A stretch of DNA of 49,068 nucleotides from Verrucomicrobiota bacterium (lineage in GTDB: Bacteria; Verrucomicrobiota; Verrucomicrobiia; Chthoniobacterales; Chthoniobacteraceae), in assembly GCA_009885995.1 (NCBI GenBank), contig VFJQ01000085.1, positions 1 through 49,068 on the forward strand, read 5' to 3'. Shown piece after piece: positions 18,094-26,885 of the stretch (the first letter of the stretch is position 1; each line of letters starts with the position of its first letter). The notes under the pieces were generated by a model. It did no database searches. It was not told where the DNA came from and saw nothing but the letters and a program-made list of their open reading frames with translations. Position numbers and translations under genes: made by a program.

Positions 18094-18720
18094 CTACGGC
18101 AGCGCCAGTTCCGCCTGCCCGTGCGAGACGACGCCGAGCACCGGGACGCCGGCGGTTTCCTCGAGCACGGCGCGGTTCGTCTGGATCGCGATCTCATCGT
18201 CCTCGGTCGGCTTGCGGGCCTGGTTCAGGAAGATGCCCGCGCAGGTGAGGCCGCGCGCTTTGATCGACTCGACGGTCAGCAGCGTGTGATTGATCGCGCC
18301 GAGCCGGTTCGCGGCGACGACGGCCACGGGCAGCCCTAGTTCCACCGCGAGATCGGCGATGAAAAAATCGCGCGTGAGCGGCACCAGCCACCCGCCCGCG
18401 CCTTCCACGATGATCGACTCATGCTCCGCCGCCAGCCGCGCGTAGGTGCGGCGGATGAGATCGAGATCGATCGCGCGGCCTTCGATCTTCGCCGCGATGA
18501 TCGGCGCGCAAAATGGCGCGAGCCGCACGGGATTCACCTCGGCGAGCGTGAGCAGGCCATCGCACGCCGCGATGAGCGCGTTCGCATCCTCGAGCCCGCC
18601 GCACGAGAGCGGCTTCATGCCCACGCAGTCGTGCCCCTTCGCGCGCAGCGAGCGGACGAGGCGGGAGGTGACGTAGGTTTTGCCGACGCCGGTGTCGGTG
18701 CCCGTGATGAACAATTTCAC
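18094..18720 (-). CDS. bioD: Dethiobiotin synthetase
   Basis: A 208-residue ATP-dependent enzyme that closes the ureido ring of dethiobiotin from diaminopelargonate and CO2, the second-last step of biotin synthesis. It begins MKLFITGTDTGVGKTY, the modified P-loop of the family (Lys14), with KPLSCGG, 'EGAGGWLVPL' and 'NRLGAINHTLLT' all in place. Length matches family norms. It is the last gene of the folP-cdaA-glmM run but is separated from glmM by a palindromic repeat. Other bio genes are not in the window. Its product serves accB at 12.9 kb. Confidence 0.93.
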   Translation of the reverse strand: MKLFITGTDTGVGKTYVTSRLVRSLRAKGHDCVGMKPLSCGGLEDANALIAACDGLLTLAEVNPVRLAPFCAPIIAAKIEGRAIDLDLIRRTYARLAAEHESIIVEGAGGWLVPLTRDFFIADLAVELGLPVAVVAANRLGAINHTLLTVESIKARGLTCAGIFLNQARKPTEDDEIAIQTNRAVLEETAGVPVLGVVSHGQAELALP

Positions 18721-18722
18721 GC

Positions 18723-18800
18723 GCTGTAGCCACGGCGCTCTGCGCCGTGCCGGTTCGATGCTGCACTGGGAACGCGCCGCAGAGCGGCGCGGCTACAGGC
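18723..18800. repeat. Palindromic repeat of the TGTAGCC family
   Basis: GCTGTAGCCACGGCGCTCTG... (18723-18751) pairs with ...GCGCCGCAGAGCGGCGCGGCTACAGGC (18774-18800). Each arm is itself a hairpin. The same TGTAGCC(A/G)CG(G/T)CGCTCTGCG motif occurs inside the coding sequence at about 33001-33025. Confidence 0.75.
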
Positions 18801-18802
18801 GC

Positions 18803-20194
18803 TCACTCGCCGATCTCCGCCTGGATGAGCCCGGCGATTTCGTCGGCCTGTGCGTTGATCTTGTCGCCGTCGCGGCCCTCGATGAGCAGGCGGATCTTCG
18901 GCTCGGTGCCGGAGTAGCGCAGCAGGACGCGGCCCGCGCCGTCGAGCGCGCGCTCGGTTTCCTGCACGAGCTTGAGCACCTGCGGGAGGTCTTCGAGCGG
19001 CTTCTTCTCGCGGACGCGCAGGTTGCGCTGGGCCTGCGGATACTTCGAGAGGCACTTCTTCAGCTCGCTCAGCGGCTTCCCGGTCTCGGTCATCACGCGG
19101 AGGATTTGCAGCGCGCTGACGATGCCGTCGCCAGTCGTGGAGAAGTCGCGGAAGATCATGTGCCCGCTCTGCTCGCCGCCGACGTTGAGGTCCTGCTTCA
19201 TCATCGCCTCGATCACGTAGCGGTCGCCGACCTTCGTGCGCAGCACGCGGCCGTCGTGGGCGCGCAGTGTTTCGTCGAGGCCGAAGTTGCTCATCACCGT
19301 GGCGACGAGCGTATTCTGCGCGAGTTGGCCGCGGCGGATGAAATCGAGCGCGGCGATGGCCATGATCTCGTCGCCATCGACGACATCGCCCTTCTCGTCG
19401 CAGAGCAGCACGCGGTCGGCGTCGCCGTCGTGGCTGATGCCGACGTCGGCTTTCGTCTCGCGCATGAGGCGCTGGATTTCCTCCGGGTGTGTCGAGCCGC
19501 AGTCGCGGTTGATGTTGCGGCCGTTGGGCGTGTTGTTCGCGACGATCACCTCCGCGCCGAGTTCGCGCAGGATGCAGGGCGAGGATTTGTAAGCGGCGCC
19601 GTTGCCCACATCGATCGCGACCTTCATACCTTCGAGCTTCAGACCCTTCGGGAAGCTCTGCTTCGCGAACTCGACATAGCGCCCGAGCGCGTCGTCGATG
19701 CGCGTGGCGCGGCCGATCTTGCCGGCGGTCGGGCGGATCGACTCGATCTCGCCGCTGAAGACGAGGTGCTCGATCTTCGCCTCGATCTCGTCGTCGAGTT
19801 TGTAGCCGTCGTGGCGGAAGAACTTGATGCCGTTGTCTTCGTAAGGGTTGTGCGAAGCGCTGAGCACGATGCCCGCATCCGCGCGCAGCGAACGCGTGAT
19901 GTAGGCCACGCCGGGCGTGGGCAGCGGCCCGATGAGCAGCACGTCCGCGCCGAGCGACATCACGCCGGCGGCGAGCGCATTCTCGAGCATGTAGCCGGAG
20001 AGGCGCGTGTCCTTGCCGATCACGATGGTGGTGCGGGCGCTCTTGCGGCGCGCGGCGGTCATCTCGGCGAAGACGTGCGCGGCGGCGCGGCCGAGCTTGA
20101 GCGCGGTTTCGGCCGTCACCGGCTCGATGTTCGCGGTGCCGCGGACGCCGTCGGTGCCGAAGATTTTGCGCGGGCCGTTGGTGGACTTGGACAT
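18803..20194 (-). CDS. glmM: Phosphoglucosamine mutase
   Basis: A 463-residue enzyme that converts glucosamine 6-phosphate to the 1-phosphate for UDP-GlcNAc, feeding peptidoglycan and LPS. It contains KIFGTDGVRGTAN, the catalytic loop VLSASHNPYEDNGIK (phospho-Ser at 114), the metal loop DGDADR, GGEQSGH and the phosphate-binding RYSGTEPK. Length is usual. Its ATG overlaps the stop of the 60-aa membrane gene (ATGA at 20194), and cdaA lies just before that. This reproduces the well-known cdaA-cdaR-glmM arrangement, where GlmM binds and restrains CdaA. Confidence 0.96.
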   Translation of the reverse strand: MSKSTNGPRKIFGTDGVRGTANIEPVTAETALKLGRAAAHVFAEMTAARRKSARTTIVIGKDTRLSGYMLENALAAGVMSLGADVLLIGPLPTPGVAYITRSLRADAGIVLSASHNPYEDNGIKFFRHDGYKLDDEIEAKIEHLVFSGEIESIRPTAGKIGRATRIDDALGRYVEFAKQSFPKGLKLEGMKVAIDVGNGAAYKSSPCILRELGAEVIVANNTPNGRNINRDCGSTHPEEIQRLMRETKADVGISHDGDADRVLLCDEKGDVVDGDEIMAIAALDFIRRGQLAQNTLVATVMSNFGLDETLRAHDGRVLRTKVGDRYVIEAMMKQDLNVGGEQSGHMIFRDFSTTGDGIVSALQILRVMTETGKPLSELKKCLSKYPQAQRNLRVREKKPLEDLPQVLKLVQETERALDGAGRVLLRYSGTEPKIRLLIEGRDGDKINAQADEIAGLIQAEIGE

Positions 20195-20376
20195 CAGGGT
20201 TTCTTGGAGAACTCGAACTTCTGCGCGGCGGACTCGCGTTGCTTGAGCTGGAACCTAGAAGGCGAGTCGGTCGCTTCGATGCTCTTGCGCGACACCGCCC
20301 ACACGAGCAGCGCCAGCAGGAGGCTCAGGAGTTTCGCCTGCCAGTGATGAGTGATGAGTCGTGGAATGCTTTTCAT
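20194..20376 (-). CDS. Short YbbR/CdaR-like membrane protein
   Basis: A 60-residue protein with one transmembrane helix: 'MKSIPRLITHHWQAKLLSLL' continuing 'LALLVWAVSRKSIEATDS', then a polar tail. The 'HWQAKLLSLLLALLVW' pattern is the N-terminal anchor of YbbR/CdaR proteins, which regulate CdaA, but the extracytoplasmic YbbR domains are missing. It starts inside the 3' end of cdaA (122 bases of overlap in another frame) and its stop overlaps glmM, so it occupies exactly the cdaR position. I infer that it is a reduced CdaR. Its start is uncertain. Confidence 0.6.
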   Translation of the reverse strand: MKSIPRLITHHWQAKLLSLLLALLVWAVSRKSIEATDSPSRFQLKQRESAAQKFEFSKKP

Positions 20377-21133
20377 TTTTGTCGAGCAGCAGCAGTTCGC
20401 CGAGCCGGCGTTTGAAGGACTCGGGGTCGAAGTTTCTTTCGAGCCGTCCGCGGTGGCAAAGGGAAACCGTGCCGGTCTCCTCGCTCACCACCACGGCGAT
20501 GGCGTCGGATTCATCCGTGAGCCCCATCGCCGCGCGATGCCTCATGCCGAGTGTGCGGTCGAGGTCGGGCCGCTGGATGACGGGGAAGATGCACGCTGCG
20601 TAAAGCACGCGGTCGCCGCGCAGGATCACGCCGCCATCGTGGAGCGGGGTCTTCGGAAAGAAGATGGTCGTGACGAGTTCGCGCGAGAATTTGCAGTCGA
20701 TCTCCTGCCCGGTCTCGCCGACCGGCGTAAGATTCACGTCGCGTTCGATGGCGATGAGCGCGCCGAACTGCCGGCTGGAAAGATCGAACGCCGCTTCCGC
20801 GAGTTGCTCGACGATTTCGCGCGTGCCGGTGGCGGTGGCGAAGAGCTTGTTCGTGCCGAGCGCCGCGAGGGCGCGGCGGATCTCCGGCTGGAAGATCACG
20901 ATGAACATGAAGAGCAGCGCGGTGGAGAAATTGCGGAACATCCAGCCGAGCACCGGCAGCTCGAGAAAGCCGGAGACGACGACGATGAAGAACAGGATCG
21001 AGACGAGCCCGGTGAGCACCTTCGCGCCGCGCGTGCCGCGCAGCGAACGCCACGCGTAGTAGAGCCCGAGCCAGAGGATCAGCACCTCGATCCATCCGCG
21101 CCAGTCCATGGGGATGACGGCGGACCAGTTCAC
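20255..21133 (-). CDS. cdaA: Diadenylate cyclase CdaA
   Basis: A 292-residue membrane enzyme that makes c-di-AMP from two ATP. Three N-terminal transmembrane helices (about residues 10-80) lead to the DAC domain: 'ALIAIERDVNL', 'PLHDGGVILRGDRVLYAACI' and 'LGMRHRAAMGL'. The family motifs are normally DGA and RHR; here the first reads DGG, a conservative change next to the catalytic Asp. The start is GTG, sharing GTGA with the folP stop. The last 40 residues (from about KNEKHSTTHH) are unlike other CdaA tails and overlap the next gene. With the short YbbR-like gene and glmM downstream, the assignment is firm. Confidence 0.9.
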   Translation of the reverse strand: MNWSAVIPMDWRGWIEVLILWLGLYYAWRSLRGTRGAKVLTGLVSILFFIVVVSGFLELPVLGWMFRNFSTALLFMFIVIFQPEIRRALAALGTNKLFATATGTREIVEQLAEAAFDLSSRQFGALIAIERDVNLTPVGETGQEIDCKFSRELVTTIFFPKTPLHDGGVILRGDRVLYAACIFPVIQRPDLDRTLGMRHRAAMGLTDESDAIAVVVSEETGTVSLCHRGRLERNFDPESFKRRLGELLLLDKNEKHSTTHHSSLAGETPEPPAGAARVGGVAQEHRSDRLAF

Positions 21134-21951
21134 CCGAGGATCGCCTCCGTCATGCGCAGGGCCTGCGCGTTTGGCTTCACGTCATGCACGCGCAGCACCT
21201 GCGCACCGCGCTCGCGGAGAAGACTCGTGAGTGCGACCGTCGGCCACGCGCGATCCTCGACGACCCCGCCGAGGAACGATTTCCGCGACACGCCGACGAC
21301 GAGCGGACGCCTGCCAATGCGCACGGATTCAAGCCCGCGCAGCAGCGCGAGATTGTGCTCCAGCGTTTTGCCGAAGCCGATGCCGGGGTCGAGAGCGAGG
21401 CGCATGGGATCGATGCCGGAGGCTAGGCAGGCGTCGAAAGCTTGTCGAAGGCTTTCCCGGACTTCGGCCATTACATCGGCGTAAGTCGGCGCGCGCTGCA
21501 TCGTGCGCGGCTCGCCCTGCATGTGCATCGCGATCGCCGCGACCCCGGTCTCGCGGACCACGTCGCGCATCGCCGGATCGCGCAGGCCGGTCACGTCGTT
21601 GATGATCGCCGCACCCGCCGCCACGGCTGCGCGTGCGACCGCGGGCTTCATCGTGTCGATCGAGACGACGTGCTCGGTTGCGAGTCGTTCGATCACCGGC
21701 AGCACACGGCGCAGTTCCTCGACTTCGCTCACCGGCTCGGCGCCGGGTCGCGTCGATTCGCCGCCGACGTCGATGATCTCCGCGCCGTCTGCCGCCATCG
21801 CCTGCGCGTGCGCCACCGCAGCGTCCACGTCGAGCCACTGCCCGCCGTCGCTGAACGAATCGGGCGTCACATTCAGCACGCCCATGATGGCGGCGTGGGC
21901 GGTGAAATCGAAAGTGCGGTGCGAAGTTTTCCAGAGCACGAGGCGGTGCAT
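21130..21951 (-). CDS. folP: Dihydropteroate synthase
   Basis: A 273-residue cytosolic TIM-barrel enzyme that joins pterin pyrophosphate with p-aminobenzoate in folate synthesis, and the usual target of sulfonamides. It has MGVLNVTPDSFSDGG, IIDVGGESTRPGA, INDVTGLRDP, LDPGIGFGK and VGVSRKSFLG in the expected order. The start at MHRLVLWKTSHRTFDF is preferred because the longer frame is repeat-like. The stop overlaps the cdaA start. The p-aminobenzoate substrate might come from the trpG-type amidotransferase at 26.3 kb if that subunit is shared. Confidence 0.94.
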   Translation of the reverse strand: MHRLVLWKTSHRTFDFTAHAAIMGVLNVTPDSFSDGGQWLDVDAAVAHAQAMAADGAEIIDVGGESTRPGAEPVSEVEELRRVLPVIERLATEHVVSIDTMKPAVARAAVAAGAAIINDVTGLRDPAMRDVVRETGVAAIAMHMQGEPRTMQRAPTYADVMAEVRESLRQAFDACLASGIDPMRLALDPGIGFGKTLEHNLALLRGLESVRIGRRPLVVGVSRKSFLGGVVEDRAWPTVALTSLLRERGAQVLRVHDVKPNAQALRMTEAILG

Positions 21952-22058
21952 CGTCGCGAACGATGGCGGCTTCAACCCACCGCAGCGGCAAACACCGCAA
22001 ATTGGAGGCTTGCGTGCGGGGCGGCTTGGGGTTGCGATTTGTGGCGAAGGCCAAGCCG

Positions 22059-22832
22059 ATGAAACAGCAGCCGCAACCAGCGCAACATGCCTCGCGCAAA
22101 GCAGCGCGCGAGGGAGGGACGGACTCATCGCAGGCTGACGTGCCGAAGCGGCGCGTGTTGATCGGCGATGGCCATGCGCTCGTGCGGTTGGGAATGATCG
22201 AGTTCTTGAGGAAGGAACTGGACCTCGTCTGCTGTGGCGAAGCGGCGAGCGAAGCTGAGGTGCGGACCGCCGTCCGTTCGGCGCGCCCGGATTTGCTCGT
22301 GCTGGACCTGTGGCTGAACGGCGCCGACGGGCTCGAACTGGTGAAGGTATTGCGCGCGGAGTTTCCTGAGTTGTTGATTCTCGTTTGCTCGCAACTCGAC
22401 GAATCCCTTTACGCCGAGCGCGCGCTGCGGGCCGGGGCGATGGGCTTCATCGGCAAGGATCGTCCGTTGGATGAATTGCTCAGCGCGATCCATGTGGTGC
22501 TCGACGGCGATTTCTACCTGAGCCGGAGAATGTCTGCGCTGCTGCTGCGCCATAACGTGCAAGGCAAGGAGGCGTGGGGGACTTCCGGGGTGGAGATGCT
22601 GACAGATCGCGAACTCCAGGTGTTTTCCCTGCTCGGCGCGGGAGTTGGCTCGCGAGAGGCGGCTGCGAAACTCCGGATCAGCGTGAAGACCGTCGAAACC
22701 TACCGTGAGAACATCAAGCACAAGCTTGGACTGAAGAACGCTGCGGAGTTGTTGCACCACGCGGCGCTTTTCGTGGATGGGAAGACTGCGCCGCCGGTGG
22801 AGTCAGCAGGGCGGCTGGCGCGGCGTCTATAA
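22059..22832 (+). CDS. NarL/FixJ-type response regulator
   Basis: A 257-residue regulator. After a polar leader of 30 residues, a receiver domain (RRVLIGDGHALVRLGMIEFL) has Asp37, the phospho-acceptor Asp83 in LLVLDLWLNGADG, and Lys in GFIGKDRP. The second acidic residue of the usual Asp-Asp pair is Gly here. A LuxR-type HTH follows: 'LTDRELQVFSLLGAGVGSRE' and 'LRISVKTVETYRENIKHKLG'. No sensor kinase is adjacent. It is divergent from folP and lies 184 bases upstream of the large secreted protein on the same strand, a plausible but unproven target. Confidence 0.88.
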   Translation: MKQQPQPAQHASRKAAREGGTDSSQADVPKRRVLIGDGHALVRLGMIEFLRKELDLVCCGEAASEAEVRTAVRSARPDLLVLDLWLNGADGLELVKVLRAEFPELLILVCSQLDESLYAERALRAGAMGFIGKDRPLDELLSAIHVVLDGDFYLSRRMSALLLRHNVQGKEAWGTSGVEMLTDRELQVFSLLGAGVGSREAAAKLRISVKTVETYRENIKHKLGLKNAAELLHHAALFVDGKTAPPVESAGRLARRL

Positions 22833-23000
22833 TCGCTGGAAACGCATAGGATGCCGACCCGGGCCGGGGCGGGATGGCTTCCTTGGATAGGTTCGGACTG
22901 AACCCCTGATTACGCCGACTGCGCGGGTGTCATATCAATGACTCAGGCGGAAGCGTTCGGGCTGAGTGGTTCGAGCAGTTCCGCCATCAAAACCAAAAAC

Positions 23001-23016
23001 ATAAGCGGGAGATAAT
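23001..23016 (+). promoter_or_regulatory. Ribosome binding site of the secreted protein gene
   Basis: A GGGAGA sits 5-10 bases before the ATG at 23017, one of the few clear Shine-Dalgarno sites in this window. It suggests efficient translation of the secreted protein. Confidence 0.6.
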
Positions 23017-24423
23017 ATGAAAACATTCAATGGTTCGGCGGCCGTGGGTCGTCAGCAGGATTCTCAAGGCAGCACGGGTGGGCGTGCCTTCTTCGTCAAA
23101 ATCGCAGCGCTCGCGCTGCTCGGGATCGCGGTCATCGGCGGGTTGGCGAATGCAGCGCCTCCATTGCCTGGTGCGATTTTCACCACCGACAGCACCTGCA
23201 CGGGCGTGAACCTCAACATCTACACCGACAAGGGCGACGTTTACATCGACGGAGGACCGACGCATCTGGGAGCTGCGTCACTGCCGGACGGATCCTACTA
23301 CGTGCAAGTGACTAACCCCAGCGGCTCGGTCTTGCTCGGCACCAGTGTCGGGACGGCGAATCCGACTCCCTATGTAGTCATAGGTGGTGAACCGCAAGCG
23401 TGTTACCAGCTCAGCGCGATCCTTGTCACAGGGTCGGGATTGCCGGGACTCGTGCCGGGCTACGACGACACGCCGAATCCCGGCGGGGAATACAAGGTAT
23501 GGGTGAGCACGGTTCCGACCTTCGACAACGACAGCACCAAGACGGATAACTTTAAGGTCAAGAGCGACGGTGGCGGGGGAGGGCCTGGTGGCGACCCGTT
23601 GGTGGGCCGGTTGTGCGTCGAGAAGTTCTACGATGCCAACGTGAATGGCGTGGCAGATCCAGGTGAAGTCCTCATCGATGGCTGGAAAGTCCAGATCACC
23701 GACGGCATCAGCCTGATCCGCTTTACGCCCGTGTGCGTGATCCTGGAGGCCACAAACCCGGACACGGAGGTTCCGCTCTACAATGTGTTCGAGTTCAGCC
23801 CGGTCGAGACCCACTGGATTCACACCACGCCACAGACCGTGAGCAATATCGTGCTGCCTCCGGACGCGGACCCATGGCCGCTGACGGTCACGGTGACATT
23901 CGGCAATGTCTGCATCGGCGAGGGCGGCGGCAAGACGCTGGGTTTCTGGAGCAACAAAAACGGCCAGGCGAAGATGAATGACGGCGGGACGCTAGCTCCG
24001 GAACTCGCGCTGTTGAGTTTCTACAACCTGCGCAACGCAGCCGGCGGAAACTACGATCCGCCGAACTACGCCAGCTTCCGCTCGTGGCTGCTGAGTGCGA
24101 ATGCGGTCAACATGTCTTACATGCTCTCTGCGCAGTTCGCAGCGATGGTGCTAAACGTCGAGTCGGGCTTCGTGGCCGGTGGCGCGCTGGTCTATGCGCC
24201 GCAGCTCCTGCCGTATACCACGCCGGGCGTGAACGCCCTCGGCTTCATCAGCATCGGCGATCTGCTCACGGCGACGAACACCGAGTTGGGCCTGCATGGG
24301 CTGGTCCTGGCTGGCGATCCGAACCGTGCCTATCAAGAGGCGCTGAAGGACGCCTTGGACGACGCAAACAACAACGAGACGTTCGTCCAAGCCGAGCCGT
24401 GCCCGTTCACGTTCGCTGAGTAA
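23017..24423 (+). CDS. Secreted protein with SdrD-B-like and GFWSNKNGQ domains
   Basis: A 468-residue exported protein. A long N-region precedes the hydrophobic signal (IAALALLGIAVIGGLANA, cut near residue 46). A beta-rich part (about 48-185) ends in a GGGGGPGGD linker. Next, 'GRLCVEKFYDANVNGVADPG' looks like a SdrD-B/CNA-B-type module with an Asp-rich calcium-like loop. The C-terminal third starts 'GKTLGFWSNKNGQAKMNDGG', a motif seen in many secreted proteins of unknown role, and ends 'EPCPFTF'. Paired cysteines suggest disulfides. No sorting anchor is visible. It ends at a strong terminator shared with the protease gene and may be regulated by the NarL-type gene upstream. Function unknown. 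Confidence 0.75.
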   Translation: MKTFNGSAAVGRQQDSQGSTGGRAFFVKIAALALLGIAVIGGLANAAPPLPGAIFTTDSTCTGVNLNIYTDKGDVYIDGGPTHLGAASLPDGSYYVQVTNPSGSVLLGTSVGTANPTPYVVIGGEPQACYQLSAILVTGSGLPGLVPGYDDTPNPGGEYKVWVSTVPTFDNDSTKTDNFKVKSDGGGGGPGGDPLVGRLCVEKFYDANVNGVADPGEVLIDGWKVQITDGISLIRFTPVCVILEATNPDTEVPLYNVFEFSPVETHWIHTTPQTVSNIVLPPDADPWPLTVTVTFGNVCIGEGGGKTLGFWSNKNGQAKMNDGGTLAPELALLSFYNLRNAAGGNYDPPNYASFRSWLLSANAVNMSYMLSAQFAAMVLNVESGFVAGGALVYAPQLLPYTTPGVNALGFISIGDLLTATNTELGLHGLVLAGDPNRAYQEALKDALDDANNNETFVQAEPCPFTFAE

Positions 24424-24446
24424 TGAAGCGGCACTTCCGCTAAAAC

Positions 24447-24480
24447 GAAAGGGCCTTCCCAAGCTTGGGAAGGCTCTTTC
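24447..24480. terminator. Bidirectional rho-independent terminator
   Basis: A 17-bp-armed palindrome centred on AAGCTT (GAAAGGGCCTTCCC... against ...GGGAAGGCTCTTTC, one G-U type mismatch). It lies between two convergent 3' ends, 23 bases after the secreted-protein stop and 21 bases past the protease stop. T-rich flanks occur on both strands, best on the minus strand. Confidence 0.85.
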
Positions 24481-24501
24481 CATTTCGGGGCGGCTGCTTG
24501 C

Positions 24502-26247
24502 CTACTTCACCACCGTAACAGCGGAAGAGGCGGCAGCGTTGCCCGCCGCGTCGTAGGCGATGACTTGGAGCGTGTGCGTGCCGCGCGTCCACTTGCTCGA
24601 GTTTAGGCTGAAGACGGGGGAAGAGGCTGTGCTGCTCGCGGCGATGGCACCGTTGCGGTAAAGCTCCACGCGCACCACGCCGACATTGTCGGTCGTCTGG
24701 GTGTAAACTTTCAGCGTGCGCCCGACGACCGTGCCGGCGGTGGGCGAGGTGATCAGCGCCGTCGGCAGAGTGGCGTCGGGGACGATCACGACGTTCTGCA
24801 CATTCACGCTCACGGTTGCCGAGTTGCCTACGTTGCCGGCGGCGTCGTAGGCCATCGAGCGAAGCGTGTGCGTGCCGTTTGCCTCGCCCGTCGTGTCCCA
24901 CGCGAAGCTCGCGGGCGCCGAGTTGCTCGTCGCGGCGAGCACGCCATCGAGATACAGCTCCACCTTCGTCACCCCGACCGCGTCGCCGCCAGTCACTTGG
25001 ACGGTGACGGTGCCCGAGACCGTGCTACCCGCGGCCGGCGACGTGACCGCGGTCGTCGGCGCCGTGGTGTCGGACGGCGGGGTGCTGACGCCGCCTGCTG
25101 CGAGCAGTGCGCGGTAGGCATTCACGCGGCCGAAACCGAACGAGGTGTCGTAGCCCGCCGTGCCGAGGTCGTCGGAGTTCTGTTTCAAGAGATCGACGAT
25201 CTGCGTGTTGGTGATCTGGGGGTTGTTTGCCACGAGCAGCGTCGCCACGCCGGCCGCGACCGGGCTCGCGAACGAGGTGCCCGACCACGCGCTGTAAGTG
25301 CCAGAGCGGGTCGTCGTCCAGATGCCGCTGCCCGGAGCCGCGAGGTCGATCGAGCTGCCGTAGCTCGAGGTGGTCGAGAGCACGTCGCTCGAGGTGGTGT
25401 TCGAGACCGAGATCACGTTATTGCACGCAGCCGGATACTGCGGCGAGCTGGTCCCGGCATTGCCCGCGCAGGCGAAGATCACGCCGTTGTGGTTCCACAC
25501 ATAGTCTGCCGCGCTCTGGAGCGTGCTCGATGAGGTGCTCCCGTAGAAGCTGATGTTGATCACCCGCGCGCCGTGATCGACCGCATAGGTCAGTCCCTTC
25601 GCCATGTTGGAATAGGTCGCGTAGCCGGTCGGGTCGCTGATCTTCACCGGCAGGATCGACGCATTCCACGCCACGCCCGCCACGCCCACGCCGTTGTTTC
25701 CCTGTGCCGCGGCCGTGCCCGCAACCGCCGTGCCGTGGCCATAGTCATCCGCGGTGTCGGTGTTGTTCGCGTAGAAATTGTAACCCGGCAGAACTTTGCC
25801 AGCGAGATCGGGAACGTTTGCGGCGACGCCCGTATCGACGATCGCCACGACCGTCCCCGGATTGCCGCTGGTGATGCCCCAAGCTTGCGCGAGCTGGAGC
25901 TTCGACACGTGCCACTCGAAGCCGTCGGTTACATACGGATCGTTGGTCAGCGCACCGGCTGCGGCGATGCCGTTTGGCTCGGCAAACTGGATGTTCGGAT
26001 TGTGCCGCAGCGCCTCGATCACCCGGTCGCGCTTTGCCGCCGGCACGCGGAGCACGCGCACGTTGAGCTGCGGGATCGAATCGACCTCCTGCGCCCCATG
26101 CACATCGAGAAGCGTCCGGACGGCTTGCTCCGACATGTGTGGCTTCACCTCGACGAGGACTTCGTCGGGCACAGCCGGGCCAGCGGCGGCGAGAGCCAGT
26201 GACGTGAGAGGTGAGAGGAGTGAGAGGAGTGAGAAACGGAGCTTCAT
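24502..26247 (-). CDS. Subtilisin-family serine protease with C-terminal Ig-like domains
   Basis: A 581-residue secreted protease. Signal peptide residues 1-21 (MKLRFSLLSLLSPLTSLALA) are followed by an inhibitor-I9-like propeptide (about 26-92) and an S8 catalytic domain with Asp138 (AIVDTGV), His171 (YGHGTAVAG) and Ser325 (SGTSFASPVAAG), plus the oxyanion Asn263 (AGNAG). The domain resembles thermitase. Two Ig-like repeats follow (each 'T-SP-AGTVVG/STVSG ... VELY-G ... G-HTL ... AYDAAGN'), a common substrate-binding or spacer tail. It converges with the secreted protein at a shared terminator. Confidence 0.92.
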   Translation of the reverse strand: MKLRFSLLSLLSPLTSLALAAAGPAVPDEVLVEVKPHMSEQAVRTLLDVHGAQEVDSIPQLNVRVLRVPAAKRDRVIEALRHNPNIQFAEPNGIAAAGALTNDPYVTDGFEWHVSKLQLAQAWGITSGNPGTVVAIVDTGVAANVPDLAGKVLPGYNFYANNTDTADDYGHGTAVAGTAAAQGNNGVGVAGVAWNASILPVKISDPTGYATYSNMAKGLTYAVDHGARVINISFYGSTSSSTLQSAADYVWNHNGVIFACAGNAGTSSPQYPAACNNVISVSNTTSSDVLSTTSSYGSSIDLAAPGSGIWTTTRSGTYSAWSGTSFASPVAAGVATLLVANNPQITNTQIVDLLKQNSDDLGTAGYDTSFGFGRVNAYRALLAAGGVSTPPSDTTAPTTAVTSPAAGSTVSGTVTVQVTGGDAVGVTKVELYLDGVLAATSNSAPASFAWDTTGEANGTHTLRSMAYDAAGNVGNSATVSVNVQNVVIVPDATLPTALITSPTAGTVVGRTLKVYTQTTDNVGVVRVELYRNGAIAASSTASSPVFSLNSSKWTRGTHTLQVIAYDAAGNAAASSAVTVVK

Positions 26248-26317
26248 TGCGGGCAACCCCTTGAGCACCGCCGGTGCCACCCGTTTGGGCGGGCAGTGTC
26301 ATAGCCGCGCCGCGCCG

Positions 26318-26881
26318 CTACAGTTCGAGAAAGTTTTTCAGCAGGTGCTTGCCCTCGGTCGTGAGGATCGACTCTGGGTGAAACTGCACGCCGTGAACCG
26401 GTTGCGACTTATGTCGCAGGCCCATGATCTCGTGCTCCGCGGTCTCTGCGGTGATCTCCAGACAGTCGGGAAATGTTTCGCGTTTCACGAGCAGCGAGTG
26501 GTAGCGCGTGGCCTCGAAGGGGTTCGGCAAGCCGCGGAAGACGCCCTCGCCATTATGGATAATCGGCGAAGTCTTGCCATGCATGAGCCGACCAGCGCGC
26601 ACGACATCGCCGCCGAAGACCTGCCCCATGCACTGGTGCCCGAGGCACACGCCGAGGATCGGCGTCTGCGCGCCGAAGGTGCGGATCACGTCGCACGAAA
26701 TACCGGCTTCGTTCGGCGTGCAGGGACCGGGCGAGATGACGATGCGCTCGGGCTGCATCGTGCGGATGTCGTCGAGCGTGACCTCGTCGTTGCGCTTCAC
26801 CACGAGGTCGGCGCCGAGCTCGCCGAAGTATTGGACGAGGTTGTAGGTGAAGCTGTCGTAGTTATCGATGACCAGCAGCAT
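26318..26881 (-). CDS. trpG: Anthranilate synthase component II / glutamine amidotransferase
   Basis: A 187-residue class-I glutamine amidotransferase that supplies ammonia to TrpE for anthranilate. It starts [19 protein letters not shown], with [11 protein letters not shown], the nucleophile Cys in [11 protein letters not shown], and the His-Glu pair in HGVQFHPES. Length is normal. It follows trpE by 4 bases, a tight couple. TrpG and PabA are hard to separate by sequence, and the one copy here could serve both tryptophan and folate (folP at 21 kb). Placement after trpE and a Trp-codon leader favours tryptophan. Confidence 0.93.
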   Translation of the reverse strand: MLLVIDNYDSFTYNLVQYFGELGADLVVKRNDEVTLDDIRTMQPERIVISPGPCTPNEAGISCDVIRTFGAQTPILGVCLGHQCMGQVFGGDVVRAGRLMHGKTSPIIHNGEGVFRGLPNPFEATRYHSLLVKRETFPDCLEITAETAEHEIMGLRHKSQPVHGVQFHPESILTTEGKHLLKNFLEL

Positions 26882-26885
26882 GGCG

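Noticed and set aside
18723..18800. A tRNA-like GGTTCGA arm
   Set aside because: The motif lies inside a palindromic spacer repeat, with no acceptor stem or anticodon arm.
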